A stretch of DNA of 64,000 nucleotides from Lachnospiraceae bacterium UBA7182 (GCA_002491115.1 DKVI01000108.1:6055-70054); one strand, 5' to 3'; positions 1 to 8,720 are shown, counted from the stretch's first letter. Translations and numbers: made by a program. Notes: generated by a model from the letters alone, not told the origin.

Positions 1-111
1 GTAAAATTTCAGATTGATATCCTGACAGGCCGTCAGTTCCCTGCCGCCGGAAGCGGGAAAACGCCGCGTTACATGCCGGGCTTCCAGAATCATATCGTTT
101 TCATCAAACAT
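1..111 (-). CDS. Peptide/nickel-type ABC transporter ATP-binding protein (partial)
   Basis: Only the first 37 codons are inside the window; the gene continues past the left edge. The visible N-terminus (MFDENDMILEARHVTRRF...) has the start of an ABC ATPase beta-sheet followed by a basic R-R-F stretch, as in the OppF/DppF second ATPase of oligopeptide or nickel importers. The ATG overlaps the stop of the upstream ATPase gene by 8 bases, and a GGGAGG ribosome site lies 7 bases before it, so translation is probably coupled. No Walker motif is visible because of the truncation, so the family call rests on position as last gene of the operon and on the N-terminal pattern. Confidence 0.75.
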   Translation of the reverse strand, partial: MFDENDMILEARHVTRRFPASGGRELTACQDINLKFY

Positions 112-886
112 AACGCACACCTCCCAGTGAAGGAACCACATCCAGAAGCTTCCTGGTATAATCACTGTGATTTCCATGAAGAATATCGTCCCGGATACCG
201 CTGTCTGTAATCCTGCCGTCCTTCATAACAATAATCCAGTCGGACATATAGGCAGCGACGCCCAGATTATGGGTAACGATTATGATACTGGTTCCGTATT
301 CATCTCTAAGTTCCATCATCTGGCGGACAATCTGCGCCTGTGTCGTCACATCCAGAGCAGATGTGGGCTCATCTGCCAGAAGAAGCTTCGGCCGGAACGT
401 CATGGCCATGGCAATGCCCACACGCTGCCGCATACCGCCGGAAAGCTGAAAAGGATACGAGTTCATAATATTGTCGCCGCCGGGCAGACGCATACGCGCA
501 AGCATCTCCACGCCTTTTTTCCATGCTTCTTTTTTGCTCATGGCTTCGTGGGTGCAGATATATTCCACAAACACATCGCCGATCTTCCGGATCGGATTGA
601 GCATGGCGCCGGAATCCTGAAAGATCATGGAAATATCGGTTCCCCGAAGCCTGCGCCACGTTTCCTTCGTGTTTTCTAAAAGAGAGGTCCCTTCAAACAG
701 GATATCTCCCTCTGTTACTTTTCCGCCGCCTGCCAGAAGTCCCAGCACCGCACGGATGACGGTCGTCTTTCCCGAACCGGACTCACCGACCAGGGAGGCA
801 ATCTCTCCTTCCTTTAAGGTCATACTGAAATCTTTCACGGCAGGACGGTCCTGATAGGAGATTGTAATATTATTTATTTCCAGCAT
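104..886 (-). CDS. Peptide/nickel-type ABC transporter ATP-binding protein (OppD/DppD/NikD-like)
   Basis: A 260-residue ATPase that powers import through the two permeases encoded upstream. Walker A GESGSGKT is at about residues 34-41, followed by the signature LSGGMRQR and Walker B LLLADEPTSAL. The start at 886 is chosen because AAGGAGGG lies just upstream and the protein then begins MLEINNITISY, the usual strand 1 of an ABC domain; a longer reading frame upstream lies inside the previous gene and has no such site. At 260 residues it is shorter than OppD (about 330) and lacks most of the C-terminal oligopeptide-transport extension, closer to NikD/CntD-sized proteins. Confidence 0.9.
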   Translation of the reverse strand: MLEINNITISYQDRPAVKDFSMTLKEGEIASLVGESGSGKTTVIRAVLGLLAGGGKVTEGDILFEGTSLLENTKETWRRLRGTDISMIFQDSGAMLNPIRKIGDVFVEYICTHEAMSKKEAWKKGVEMLARMRLPGGDNIMNSYPFQLSGGMRQRVGIAMAMTFRPKLLLADEPTSALDVTTQAQIVRQMMELRDEYGTSIIIVTHNLGVAAYMSDWIIVMKDGRITDSGIRDDILHGNHSDYTRKLLDVVPSLGGVRYV

Positions 887-896
887 AAGTCCCTCC

Positions 897-1727
897 TTAT
901 TCATCCCTGACATCCAGAACGTCCCGAAGCGCATCCCCCAGCAGGTTAAACACAACGACGACGACAAAGATGGCGGCGCCCGGATAAATCATCATCCAGG
1001 GGGCGCTCTGAATAAAAGGCCTGCCCTCGTTGAGCATCAGGCCCCACTCCGGCGCGGGCGCTTTGGCGCCAAAACCTAAAAAAGAGAGACCCGCCAGCTC
1101 CAGCATCATGCCGCCGATATCCGTAGCCGCAGTAATGACCAGAGTCGGAATGACATTGGGAATCATATATTGAGTCAGAATATACGGCGTTTTGGAGCCG
1201 GTAACCACCGCGGCCGCCACATAGTCTCTGTTCCGGATCTTCAGGACCAGGCTCCTTGCAAGCCTGGCGTATTTTGTCCAGCTTACCAGCGACACGGCAA
1301 TGACCGCATTCTGGATACTGGCGCCCAGGATACCGGCGATCGCCATGGCAAAGACCATACCGGGGAAAGATACCATCATGTCGGCAACACGCATAATAAT
1401 TGTGTCAACCCAGCCCCCGAAATAACCGGACAAAACTCCCAAAACCGTTCCCAGTATAAAGATAACGACTACAACCGTGAAAGCCGCGATCAGACTGGTA
1501 CGGGCTCCGTAGATCACACGGGTAAAAATATCGCGGCCCAGCTTGTCCGTGCCGAAAATATGCGCCATGCCGGGCGGCTGCAGCGCGTCTTTTAGAACGG
1601 AAGCCGCAGGGTCCACGCCTCCGGTGATCACGGGCGCAAAAACAGCCGCCAGAATGATCAGGAAAGCAAGAAACGCAAACATACAGAAGAATGTATTTTT
1701 CTTCGCGAAGCTTTTGAATTTCATCAT
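897..1727 (-). CDS. ABC transporter permease (DppC/NikC family)
   Basis: A 276-residue inner membrane permease. After a short cytoplasmic tail, TM1 is at about residues 15-35. An extracellular loop follows with the HIFGTDKLGRDIFTRVIYG motif typical of DppC/OppC/NikC, then a BPD_transp_1 domain with about five more TM segments and the EAA-like loop around ELAGLSFLGFG. It starts 3 bases after the stop of the partner permease, behind AGAGGTAACGG. It should form the heterodimeric channel with the OppB-type permease. The substrate cannot be read from the permease; see the cobalamin riboswitch for the best hint. Confidence 0.92.
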   Translation of the reverse strand: MMKFKSFAKKNTFFCMFAFLAFLIILAAVFAPVITGGVDPAASVLKDALQPPGMAHIFGTDKLGRDIFTRVIYGARTSLIAAFTVVVVIFILGTVLGVLSGYFGGWVDTIIMRVADMMVSFPGMVFAMAIAGILGASIQNAVIAVSLVSWTKYARLARSLVLKIRNRDYVAAAVVTGSKTPYILTQYMIPNVIPTLVITAATDIGGMMLELAGLSFLGFGAKAPAPEWGLMLNEGRPFIQSAPWMMIYPGAAIFVVVVVFNLLGDALRDVLDVRDE

Positions 1728-1730
1728 CCG

Positions 1731-2669
1731 TTACCTCTTTTCTCTCATTCTGGGATCAACATAGTTGTAGGATATATCTACAGCCAGATTGATCAGCATA
1801 TAAATCAGGGAGATCCAAAGGACATAGCCCTGAATCAGGGGATAATCATAAGCGGTGATGGCCGCGACCGCCAGGCTGCCCATACCTGGATAAGAAAAGA
1901 TCACTTCCACCACAGCCGTGCCGCCCAGCAGGGAGCCAAGAGACAATCCCAGCATGGTCAGAAGAGGCAGTAAAGAGTTAGGAAATACGTTCAGCCACAG
2001 AACCTGCCATTCTTTTACACCTCTGGCTCTGGCGCCAATGACATAGTCCTGGCTCAGTTCTTCCAGAATCGCCGTACGGACCTGACGGGTATACTTGGCA
2101 GACATGGCGAATGCCAACGTAACAGCAGGCAGGATCAGGCTTTTTAAATCTCCTGCGGATGAAACCACAGGCAGCAGCTTCAGTCTGACGCAGAAAAACA
2201 GCATCAGCAGCAGGCCGACCCAGAAGTTTGGCATGGATACGCCGAAGAAAGTAATGCCGCGAAGGGCATAATCAACCGCACTGTTCTTATGGGTTGCCTG
2301 GGCCATACCGACAGGAACCGCCGCCAGAAGCATCAGGAACAGGGATAAAAGGGCAAGTTTTAAAGTAGGCCAAAGCCGGTCCAGAAGAAGCGAGGCAACC
2401 GGCTTATGATAAGCATAGGAAGTGCCAAAATCACCCTTTAAACAGTTTTTAAGCCAGCTGAAATACTGCACCAGTACGGGACGGTTCAGTCCCATGGCTT
2501 CCCTGGTCTCCTGAATCAGCTCTTCATCCGGCATCATGCCTGTTGCCGCAAACATAGTGCGGACAGGGTCACCGGGCGCCAGATAGGTAATTAAAAACGT
2601 CAGAAAACTGATACCCAGCGCCACGATAACAATCTGCACCAGCCGTTTTCCCAATTGTTTCGTATTCAA
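1731..2669 (-). CDS. ABC transporter permease (DppB/NikB family)
   Basis: A 312-residue permease with the hallmark N-terminal TM followed by LITYLAPGDPVRTMF, the conserved GDP turn of DppB/OppB/NikB proteins, then the KNCLKGDFGTSY motif. The C-terminal BPD_transp_1 domain has the GTAVVEVIFSYPGMG stretch characteristic of this family. It lies 20 bases downstream of the substrate-binding lipoprotein gene and immediately before the second permease, the classic SBP-B-C-D-F order of peptide/nickel importers. Length is normal. Confidence 0.92.
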   Translation of the reverse strand: MNTKQLGKRLVQIVIVALGISFLTFLITYLAPGDPVRTMFAATGMMPDEELIQETREAMGLNRPVLVQYFSWLKNCLKGDFGTSYAYHKPVASLLLDRLWPTLKLALLSLFLMLLAAVPVGMAQATHKNSAVDYALRGITFFGVSMPNFWVGLLLMLFFCVRLKLLPVVSSAGDLKSLILPAVTLAFAMSAKYTRQVRTAILEELSQDYVIGARARGVKEWQVLWLNVFPNSLLPLLTMLGLSLGSLLGGTAVVEVIFSYPGMGSLAVAAITAYDYPLIQGYVLWISLIYMLINLAVDISYNYVDPRMREKR

Positions 2670-2689
2670 AGGAATTCCCCCTTACTCCC

Positions 2690-4366
2690 CTATTCAGAAA
2701 CAGGATACATATCGGTCGTGATCCAGTAATAATCCGCTGTATGAATGGCGGCACCGCCGATGGTTGCATTCCTGGAGATCATGGAGCTGTTGTAATAGCC
2801 ATGGACAACGGCAGCGGCGTCATCCAGCAGAATCTGCTGCATCTTCTGGACAATCTCACGGCGGGCATCGTTATCAAAGGTAACAGCCAGCTCATTGAAC
2901 AACTTATCATACTCATCATTTTTATAGCCGCAGTAGTCGGCGCCGGAAGTGGAACACCATGCCGCCAGATATTCGCTGGGATCACCGGTGCCCACAGTCG
3001 TCCAGTTAGAGCCGTTCAGGTCGAAATCACCGGACTGATAGCTGTCCCACTGACGGGCGGAGTCGCCGATCTCCAGGTCAACGCCGATCCCGATATCGGA
3101 CAACTGAGTCTGGATCGCTTCCGCAAAATCTTTCAGACAGCGGTTATCATAAGTAACATAGTGTAAAATCACTTCCTGGCCGTTCAGTTCACGGATACCA
3201 TCCCCATTGCTGTCAACGATTCCCGCATCATCCAAAAGCTTTTTCGCCGCTTCCGGGTCATAAGGATCGGGATCTGTCAGATTTTCATAGCCGTAATCCA
3301 GATTGGAAGGAAGCACCGAATAACCGGAAGTGTATAGTCCGCCGACTGTGACAGAACACATGGTATCATCGTCCAGCGCCATCAAAACCGCCTCACGCAG
3401 AGTCTTGTTGGACAGAAGTTTTCCTTCGGACATATTCATATGCGCCAGGCCGGTACGCACGCCGCTTGCAATCGTTACGGTAAAACTGGGATCAGCCTGC
3501 AGGTCACGCAGGTCGCTGATGTTGGTCACATTCTCTGCCAGGTCAAGCTGACCAGATTTAAGTGCCATGGCTTTGGCAGAAGCGTCGCCCATGTACATCA
3601 GTTCGATGGACTCAAAGGGCACTTTCCCGCCCCAGTAATATTCATTGGCGACCATGGTGTAACCCACTTCTTCTCTGAAATTGGTAGCCACATAAGGACC
3701 GGTGCCGATGGCCGCGTGCGCATAATCCGTCGTATGCTCCGTATCCAGAATCACCATAACAGGATAAGCCAGGTTTTTCGTCAGATCCACATAAGGAGTA
3801 ACGGTCTTTACAGTCACATTGCCGGAAGCGTTATCGGCGGTAATCTCCGCTTCTTCCTCCAAAAACTTCTGCGGCGCGGAGGAACCGCCGGCGCCTGCCT
3901 CGTACAGACGTTCAAAGCTGGCCTTTACAGCCTCGGCGGTCAGATCACATCCGTCAGAAAATTTCACACCGTCCCGGATGTGGAATACCCACTCGGTATG
4001 CTCGTCATTAACCGTATACTCGTCGCAGAGCCAGTTGACCACGTTCATGGAATTGTCAAACCGGAACAGACATTCTCCGACCCCATAGCGGGATACGTTC
4101 CAGGCGCAGTTAATCTCGCTGGCAGGGTCGATCCCGCCGCCGCCGTAATTCTGAATGCCAAAGGTCATGGTACGCGCCCCGGAAATATCCTGCTCTCCCT
4201 GATAGGCCTCCTGATTAACTTCGCTTTCACGGTCTGCCGCAGCGGATTCCCCGGAGGCATCCGCAGTTGCCGCGTTGTTTCCTGAACCGCCGCAGCCGGC
4301 CGCAGAACCGACAAGCAGCATAAGTGACAATACAAAAGCCGAGCGTTTTTGAATTTTTTTCCTCAT
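2690..4366 (-). CDS. ABC transporter substrate-binding lipoprotein (peptide/nickel family)
   Basis: A 558-residue SBP_bac_5 family protein. The N-terminus is a lipoprotein signal: basic MRKKIQKR, a hydrophobic stretch and the lipobox LVGSAAGC, with Cys25 as the likely lipidated residue. A Ser/Asp/Glu-rich linker then leads into the binding domain. Family landmarks include WVFHIRDGVKFSDG, IGTGPYVATNF and KLLDDAGI near the hinge regions. The start sits behind AAGGAAGGAAG, 30 bases after the LysR stop, so it is probably in that operon. Relatives bind peptides, nickel or cobalt chelates, or opines. The upstream B12 riboswitch favours a cobalt or corrinoid-related ligand, but that is inference. 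Confidence 0.9.
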   Translation of the reverse strand: MRKKIQKRSAFVLSLMLLVGSAAGCGGSGNNAATADASGESAAADRESEVNQEAYQGEQDISGARTMTFGIQNYGGGGIDPASEINCAWNVSRYGVGECLFRFDNSMNVVNWLCDEYTVNDEHTEWVFHIRDGVKFSDGCDLTAEAVKASFERLYEAGAGGSSAPQKFLEEEAEITADNASGNVTVKTVTPYVDLTKNLAYPVMVILDTEHTTDYAHAAIGTGPYVATNFREEVGYTMVANEYYWGGKVPFESIELMYMGDASAKAMALKSGQLDLAENVTNISDLRDLQADPSFTVTIASGVRTGLAHMNMSEGKLLSNKTLREAVLMALDDDTMCSVTVGGLYTSGYSVLPSNLDYGYENLTDPDPYDPEAAKKLLDDAGIVDSNGDGIRELNGQEVILHYVTYDNRCLKDFAEAIQTQLSDIGIGVDLEIGDSARQWDSYQSGDFDLNGSNWTTVGTGDPSEYLAAWCSTSGADYCGYKNDEYDKLFNELAVTFDNDARREIVQKMQQILLDDAAAVVHGYYNSSMISRNATIGGAAIHTADYYWITTDMYPVSE

Positions 4367-4396
4367 TTTCTTCCTTCCTTTCTTGTCTTAGTAAGT

Positions 4397-5314
4397 CTAC
4401 CCGTCAAATTCATAATGCTTTTTTACATATTCCGTAAACTGTTCCGCCTCCGAAGAAAGTTCGTCCCGCCTGCGCTGCACATAGCCAAAGGTAACGCTTC
4501 CTTCTGTCCCCCGGATCACAATCCCGCGGATTGTCTTACAGCCCATAAGATCCGGACAGAGTCCGCAGCTGATACTGCACAGGCTTGTATCCTCGACCAT
4601 CTTCAGCAGAAGATGTCTGTTGCCGGTTGTCAGCAAACGTCCGCAGCGTCTGTGGTACTGGTAATCCTCGCTTCTTTGAAGAAGCTGTATGCTCAGGTTA
4701 TCCTGTTCGTCCTGCATCTGCACATAATCCAGGTTCTTAAGTTCTTTCATTGTCACAGACTGTGCTTTATACAGCGGACTTTCAGGACCTGCAAAAAGCC
4801 TGGGTCCGGTCTTCCCAAGCGCTTCAAATACCAGATGGCGATACTCCAGATTCTGTTTAAACGCGGTCATCTGTTTTTCATCCACATAGACAAAACCAAG
4901 CTCCGCTGCATGCCGGTGTACGAGCCGGAAGATCTCCTCTGTGCCGCACTCCATATACCAAGCATGCATTTGCAGCTGCATCCTGTCTGCATAAAAGCTC
5001 TGAAACAGGCAGGCCAGACGATCGTTGGAATTTGCGGCAATACACAGCATATGACGGTCATCCTCTTCCTGAACGTTCTGGATTCTGCCGGCTTCCATAA
5101 GAACCCGGCACGCATACTTATACACCTTCCTGCCGGCTTTTGTCACTTCCACCCCCCTGGGCATGCGCTTTAAAAGCTCCACCTGAAGCTCCGCTTCCAG
5201 AGACTTAATCGTTTTACTGACATGGGGCTGGGATGCGTACAGTATCTCCGAAGCTTTTTTCAGACTTCCGCTGTCCACACTGACCACAAAATACTGCAAC
5301 TGTTTTAAATCCAT
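4397..5314 (-). CDS. LysR-family transcriptional regulator
   Basis: A 305-residue LysR-type regulator. Residues 1-60 form the winged helix-turn-helix (MDLKQLQYFVVSVDSGSLKK, then ASQPHVSKTIKSLE); the remainder is an effector-binding domain with an unusual cysteine-rich patch (SLCSISCGLCPDL) near residues 238-250 that could sense metal or redox state. Its ATG follows GGGAGGTGG directly downstream of a terminator hairpin and a cobalamin riboswitch, and it is first gene of the transporter operon. LysR genes normally diverge from their targets; here the regulator is co-transcribed with the importer. Identity of the coinducer is unknown. Confidence 0.9.
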   Translation of the reverse strand: MDLKQLQYFVVSVDSGSLKKASEILYASQPHVSKTIKSLEAELQVELLKRMPRGVEVTKAGRKVYKYACRVLMEAGRIQNVQEEDDRHMLCIAANSNDRLACLFQSFYADRMQLQMHAWYMECGTEEIFRLVHRHAAELGFVYVDEKQMTAFKQNLEYRHLVFEALGKTGPRLFAGPESPLYKAQSVTMKELKNLDYVQMQDEQDNLSIQLLQRSEDYQYHRRCGRLLTTGNRHLLLKMVEDTSLCSISCGLCPDLMGCKTIRGIVIRGTEGSVTFGYVQRRRDELSSEAEQFTEYVKKHYEFDG

Positions 5315-5335
5315 CTTCCACCTCCCACAGCATAC

Positions 5336-5366
5336 AAAAAACAGCCTGTGATCTTACAGGCTGTCT
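5336..5366 (-). terminator. Intrinsic terminator of the cobalamin riboswitch
   Basis: On the minus strand a perfect 9-bp stem (ACAGCCTGT / ACAGGCTGT, 6-base loop) is followed by six T residues. It lies between the riboswitch aptamer and the LysR ribosome binding site, the normal place for a transcriptional expression platform. Cobalamin binding would be expected to favour this terminator and shut off the LysR-transporter operon. Confidence 0.85.
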
Positions 5367-5459
5367 TACTCTTTATGCATGTCAACTGATATCGGAAATA
5401 AAGTCCCCGAATTTTTGTCTGCGCAGGTATTTAAGAGTTCTTATCTGCCGTAAGATACA

Positions 5460-5645
5460 CTTATGCATTGCAAGCAGTTCTCCTGACTCCAGATCATCAT
5501 CCCTGCAGGCCTTCCCAACTTCTGGTCAGTGGCATCTTCTGCACGGACTCCCTGTCACAGTGGCGGGACCGTACCGGATTTGCACCGGTTTCTCTATGAA
5601 TCCTTTCGGAACTTGCAATATCCGGAATACATTCCGGGATTTTCA
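5460..5645 (-). promoter_or_regulatory. Cobalamin (AdoCbl) riboswitch
   Basis: The minus strand carries the conserved core of the B12 element: GGTGCAAATCCGGTACGGT near 5572-5588, CCCGCCACTGTGACAGGGAG at 5549-5568, and the B12 box AGTCAGGAGAACTGCTTGC at 5470-5489. The arrangement matches the cobalamin class used to repress corrinoid synthesis and uptake genes. About 90 bases separate the B12 box from the terminator, enough for an antiterminator. The regulated unit is the LysR gene and the ABC importer. The exact 5' and 3' limits are approximate. Confidence 0.93.
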
Positions 5646-5654
5646 ACACTGAAA

Positions 5655-5683
5655 ATTATACGTCAAATCTGCGCCTTTGTCCA
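5655..5683 (-). promoter_or_regulatory. Promoter of the riboswitch-transporter operon
   Basis: On the minus strand TGGACA, a 17-base spacer and TATAAT form a near-consensus sigma-A promoter. Transcription would start near 5648, just upstream of the first paired region of the cobalamin riboswitch. Confidence 0.75.
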
Positions 5684-5740
5684 TATTTTCCGATTTTCAT
5701 ACCTATTCCAATTTGTTATACGTCAAAAACAGATGAAACT

Positions 5741-6409
5741 TTAACGATTTTCGCCATCCTCTCCCATCATTTGCCTGAGTTTTCTGAAAGCTTCACTGAT
5801 GCCTCCGACTTCGTTTATAATCCCTTCTTCCACTGCCTGCTGCCCCACCAGGACGCTTCCCACATCCTTGGTCAATTCTCCTGTCTCCAGCATCAGCTCC
5901 ATCAGCCTGTCTTTGTGAATCCGGCTGTGTTCCACAATAAAGCTGCTGATCCTGTCCTGGATCTTCTGAAAATAGTCAAAGGTCTGCGCCACACCGATGA
6001 TCAGCCCGGTCATCCGTACCGGATGGATCATCATGGTACCGGTTGGTACAATAAAGGAATAATCCGTGGACACCGCCAGCGGCACACCGATGGAGTGGCT
6101 TCCCCCAAGCACCAGAGACACGGTAGGCTTACTGATCGAAGCGATCATTTCCGCGATGGCAAGCCCGCTCTCCACGTCTCCGCCCACCGTATTGATCATG
6201 ACCAGCAGGCCGTGCAGGTCCGGATTCTCCTCCACTGCCGCCAGCATGGGAATTACATGTTCGTATTTGGTCGTCTTGCTGTTCGCCGCCAGACATTCAT
6301 GCCCTTCTACTTCTCCTATGATTGTCAGAAGCTGAATATGCGATTTTTCTTTATTCTGCAGCTCTTCGGGCTGCCCGTATTTTTCCAGCCCGTCCTGATT
6401 TTCCGCCAT
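5741..6409 (-). CDS. ClpP-family serine protease, TepA-like
   Basis: A 222-residue member of the ClpP/crotonase fold. The oxyanion-loop GG pair is in INTVGGDVESG, the nucleophile is probably Ser106 in GGSHSIGVP, and the catalytic histidine is His129 in TMMIHPVRMTG, spaced as in ClpP. The chain is longer at the N-terminus than ClpP and matches TepA/YmfB proteins, implicated in B. subtilis in presecretory protein processing or germination. No ClpX-type partner is near. The ribosome site (AGGCGG) lies in the right arm of the hairpin at 6417-6461. It has a long non-coding leader on its 3' side shared with the cobalamin promoter. Confidence 0.88.
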   Translation of the reverse strand: MAENQDGLEKYGQPEELQNKEKSHIQLLTIIGEVEGHECLAANSKTTKYEHVIPMLAAVEENPDLHGLLVMINTVGGDVESGLAIAEMIASISKPTVSLVLGGSHSIGVPLAVSTDYSFIVPTGTMMIHPVRMTGLIIGVAQTFDYFQKIQDRISSFIVEHSRIHKDRLMELMLETGELTKDVGSVLVGQQAVEEGIINEVGGISEAFRKLRQMMGEDGENR

Positions 6410-6416
6410 AAAAATA

Positions 6417-6461
6417 CCCGCCTTTCTGCCATACTTGTTGTTAGTATGACAAAAAGGCGGG
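6417..6461 (-). terminator. Terminator hairpin between metY and the TepA-like gene
   Basis: The minus-strand arms CCCGCCTTT and AAAGGCGGG, with an inner CATACT/AGTATG pairing, make a long stem followed by TATTTTT. It closes the metY transcript. The right arm also contains the likely ribosome binding site of the next gene, whose ATG begins 7 bases later. Confidence 0.75.
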
Positions 6462-6474
6462 ATCTTATACCTTT

Positions 6475-7758
6475 TTATACCTGATTCAAAGCCTGTGCAA
6501 GATCTTCTATAATATCCAGGGGATGTTCAATCCCCACGGACAGACGGATCAGGCCCGGCGTCACACCGGCTTCTTTTAGCTGCTCGTCGTTCATCTGCCT
6601 GTGGGTGTGGCTGGCAGGATGAAGTACGCAGGTGCGGGCATCCGCCACATGGGTCACGATGGCGCACAGTTTCAGGCTGTCCATAAAGCGGACTGCATCT
6701 TCTTTTGTCCCTTTTAATCCAAAAGAGAGGACGCCGCAGGTTCCGGCGGGCATATATTTTTGCGCCAGATCATAATATGGGTCTCCTTTTAACATGGCAC
6801 AGTTGACAAATTCCACTTTTTCATGGTCTTTCAGAAATTCTGCCACCTGCCTTGCATTGCTGCAGTGCTTCTCCATCCGAAGCGGCAGCGTCTCAAGGCC
6901 GATATTCAGAAGAAACGAGTTCATGGGGGAAGGAATACTTCCCAGATCCCGCATAAGCTGTGCCGTCGCTTTGGTGATAAAAGCTTTCTTGCCAAACTGC
7001 CGGGTGTAGACGACACCATGATATGTCTCGTCCGGTGTCGTAAGGCCCGGATATTTGTCTCCATAAGCTTCCCAGTCAAAGTTTCCGCTGTCTACAATAC
7101 AGCCGCCCACCGCCATGGCGTGGCCGTCCATGTATTTGGTCGTGGAGTGAGTCACGATATCCGCGCCGAAATCAAAAGGACGGCAGTTCACCGGCGTAGC
7201 GAACGTATTGTCCACGATCAGCGGAACCCCGTGCTTATGGGCAAGCACGGCAAATTTTTCAATATCCAGAACGGTCAGCGCGGGATTGGCAATCGTCTCT
7301 CCCACTACGGCTTTCGTATTGTCCCGAAACGCCTGGTCAATCTCTTCTGCCGAAGCGTCCGGGTCCACAAAGGTGCAGTCGATCCCCAGCTTTTTGATGG
7401 TAGACGCGTACAGATTGAAGGTTCCGCCGTAGACTTTGGCGGAACAGACAATATGGTCTCCTGCCTGACATAAGTTGGCGATGGTATAAAAATTCGCCGC
7501 CTGTCCCGAGGAAGTCAGCATGGCTGCCACGCCGCCCTCCAGCTCGGCAATCTTTTCTGCCACCGCGTCGTTGGTGGGGTTCTGAAGACGGGTATAAAAA
7601 TAGCCCTCGTCCTCCAGGGCAAAGAGCCGCCCCATCTCATCGGTCGTATCATATTTAAAAGTAGTGCTCTGATAGATCGGAAGAACCCGCGGCTCCCCCT
7701 TTTTCGGTTTCCACCCTGCCTGCACGCAGATGGTATCCGGTCTGAATGTTTTTTCCAT
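6475..7758 (-). CDS. metY: O-acetylhomoserine sulfhydrylase (aminocarboxypropyltransferase)
   Basis: A 427-residue Cys/Met-metabolism PLP enzyme that makes homocysteine from O-acetylhomoserine and sulfide. The fold-type I signature is clear: the substrate-phosphate region YTRLQNPTNDAVAEKIAELE, the Asp stretch PLIVDNTFATP and the PLP lysine in THSTTKYMDGHAM. Length (about 430) and the insertions after the lysine fit MetY rather than the shorter MetB/MetC (about 380-400). No SAM riboswitch is visible; only 38 bases separate it from the upstream gene, so it may be co-transcribed. Homocysteine supply links it loosely to folate methyl metabolism. Confidence 0.93.
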   Translation of the reverse strand: MEKTFRPDTICVQAGWKPKKGEPRVLPIYQSTTFKYDTTDEMGRLFALEDEGYFYTRLQNPTNDAVAEKIAELEGGVAAMLTSSGQAANFYTIANLCQAGDHIVCSAKVYGGTFNLYASTIKKLGIDCTFVDPDASAEEIDQAFRDNTKAVVGETIANPALTVLDIEKFAVLAHKHGVPLIVDNTFATPVNCRPFDFGADIVTHSTTKYMDGHAMAVGGCIVDSGNFDWEAYGDKYPGLTTPDETYHGVVYTRQFGKKAFITKATAQLMRDLGSIPSPMNSFLLNIGLETLPLRMEKHCSNARQVAEFLKDHEKVEFVNCAMLKGDPYYDLAQKYMPAGTCGVLSFGLKGTKEDAVRFMDSLKLCAIVTHVADARTCVLHPASHTHRQMNDEQLKEAGVTPGLIRLSVGIEHPLDIIEDLAQALNQV

Positions 7759-7796
7759 AACGCTTCTCCTGTTGTAGTTTTACTGCATAATTGTTT

Positions 7797-8717
7797 TTAT
7801 TGATACATATATTTTTCTTCCAGTCCCTGCACCATTTCCTGGTAAAGTTCACGGCAGGATTCGTAATCCTGATTTTGAATCTTACGAATACACGGCGCAA
7901 GATAATTGTTGTAAATATTCTGATAAACCTGCTCCCGATCCGGCAGTCTGTCCATCCGCTTTACAAGCGTGGGAGCAATATTATAATATTCCTCCACAAG
8001 GGCATGCCCTTCCTCTGTCGTCTCCAGGTAGTGGTCTCTGTAATCCTTCAAAATCCGAAGTTCCGGGCAGTCGCTTCCTTTTCCCAGGCTTTCACAGACG
8101 GCAGTGGTAATATAGCACAGTTTTCTTCTGAACCCGCCGTTGATCTCATCAAAACTGGCTTTCCCGACAGAAGTGCCAAAAGCCGCATTCCAGGCCCCAA
8201 CCAGCCGGTCAGATAAAGGACCGCCCACGGCAGCCGGGTATTTTAAAAGGGCAGGAACCAGATATACGCTGATCAGGAAATTAAGATCTAACTGACGCCG
8301 GTTTTTCTGCACTTTTCCCCGGATATTTTCTACATCCTCCCGGGCAGTCTTAACCGCATGACTGCTCAGTTCGTCCAGCCAGCTTTCGGGATCCTCCCCT
8401 GTCTGATAGACATACTCCATAGCTTCAAGCATACTTCTTACAGAAGCATAAAACTCGTCCATTAACCCCTCATAAGCGTCCTTTTTAAAGCCGTCCATGG
8501 GATTTATACTTTCCTTTATGACCCGTTCAATCTCTGACAGCGCCAGCCCTTTATATTCCTTATACAGGCCTGCGTCTGCTTTCATGGAAGATCCAAGGGC
8601 CTGGCTTACAAGGATTTCCTTTCCGCAGTACATGCAGATAATCTTCTCCCTGTCATCCGGCACCTGTATTTTCTCATGACACCTGGGGCATATACCCTCT
8701 GCAAATGATTTCAGCAT
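7797..8717 (-). CDS. Zinc-ribbon protein with a CFI-box domain
   Basis: A 306-residue protein without an assigned function. The N-terminus is a zinc ribbon with Cys10, Cys13, Cys28 and Cys31. A helical middle part follows. From about residue 200 there is a CFI-box-like segment (LCYITTAVCESLG, then ELRILKDYRDHYL and YYNIAPTLVKRM), a domain often seen at the C-terminus of otherwise unrelated bacterial proteins. No signal peptide or membrane segment is visible, so it is probably cytoplasmic. It follows yebC by 3 bases and precedes metY by 38. Confidence 0.7.
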   Translation of the reverse strand: MLKSFAEGICPRCHEKIQVPDDREKIICMYCGKEILVSQALGSSMKADAGLYKEYKGLALSEIERVIKESINPMDGFKKDAYEGLMDEFYASVRSMLEAMEYVYQTGEDPESWLDELSSHAVKTAREDVENIRGKVQKNRRQLDLNFLISVYLVPALLKYPAAVGGPLSDRLVGAWNAAFGTSVGKASFDEINGGFRRKLCYITTAVCESLGKGSDCPELRILKDYRDHYLETTEEGHALVEEYYNIAPTLVKRMDRLPDREQVYQNIYNNYLAPCIRKIQNQDYESCRELYQEMVQGLEEKYMYQ

Positions 8718-8720
8718 TTT

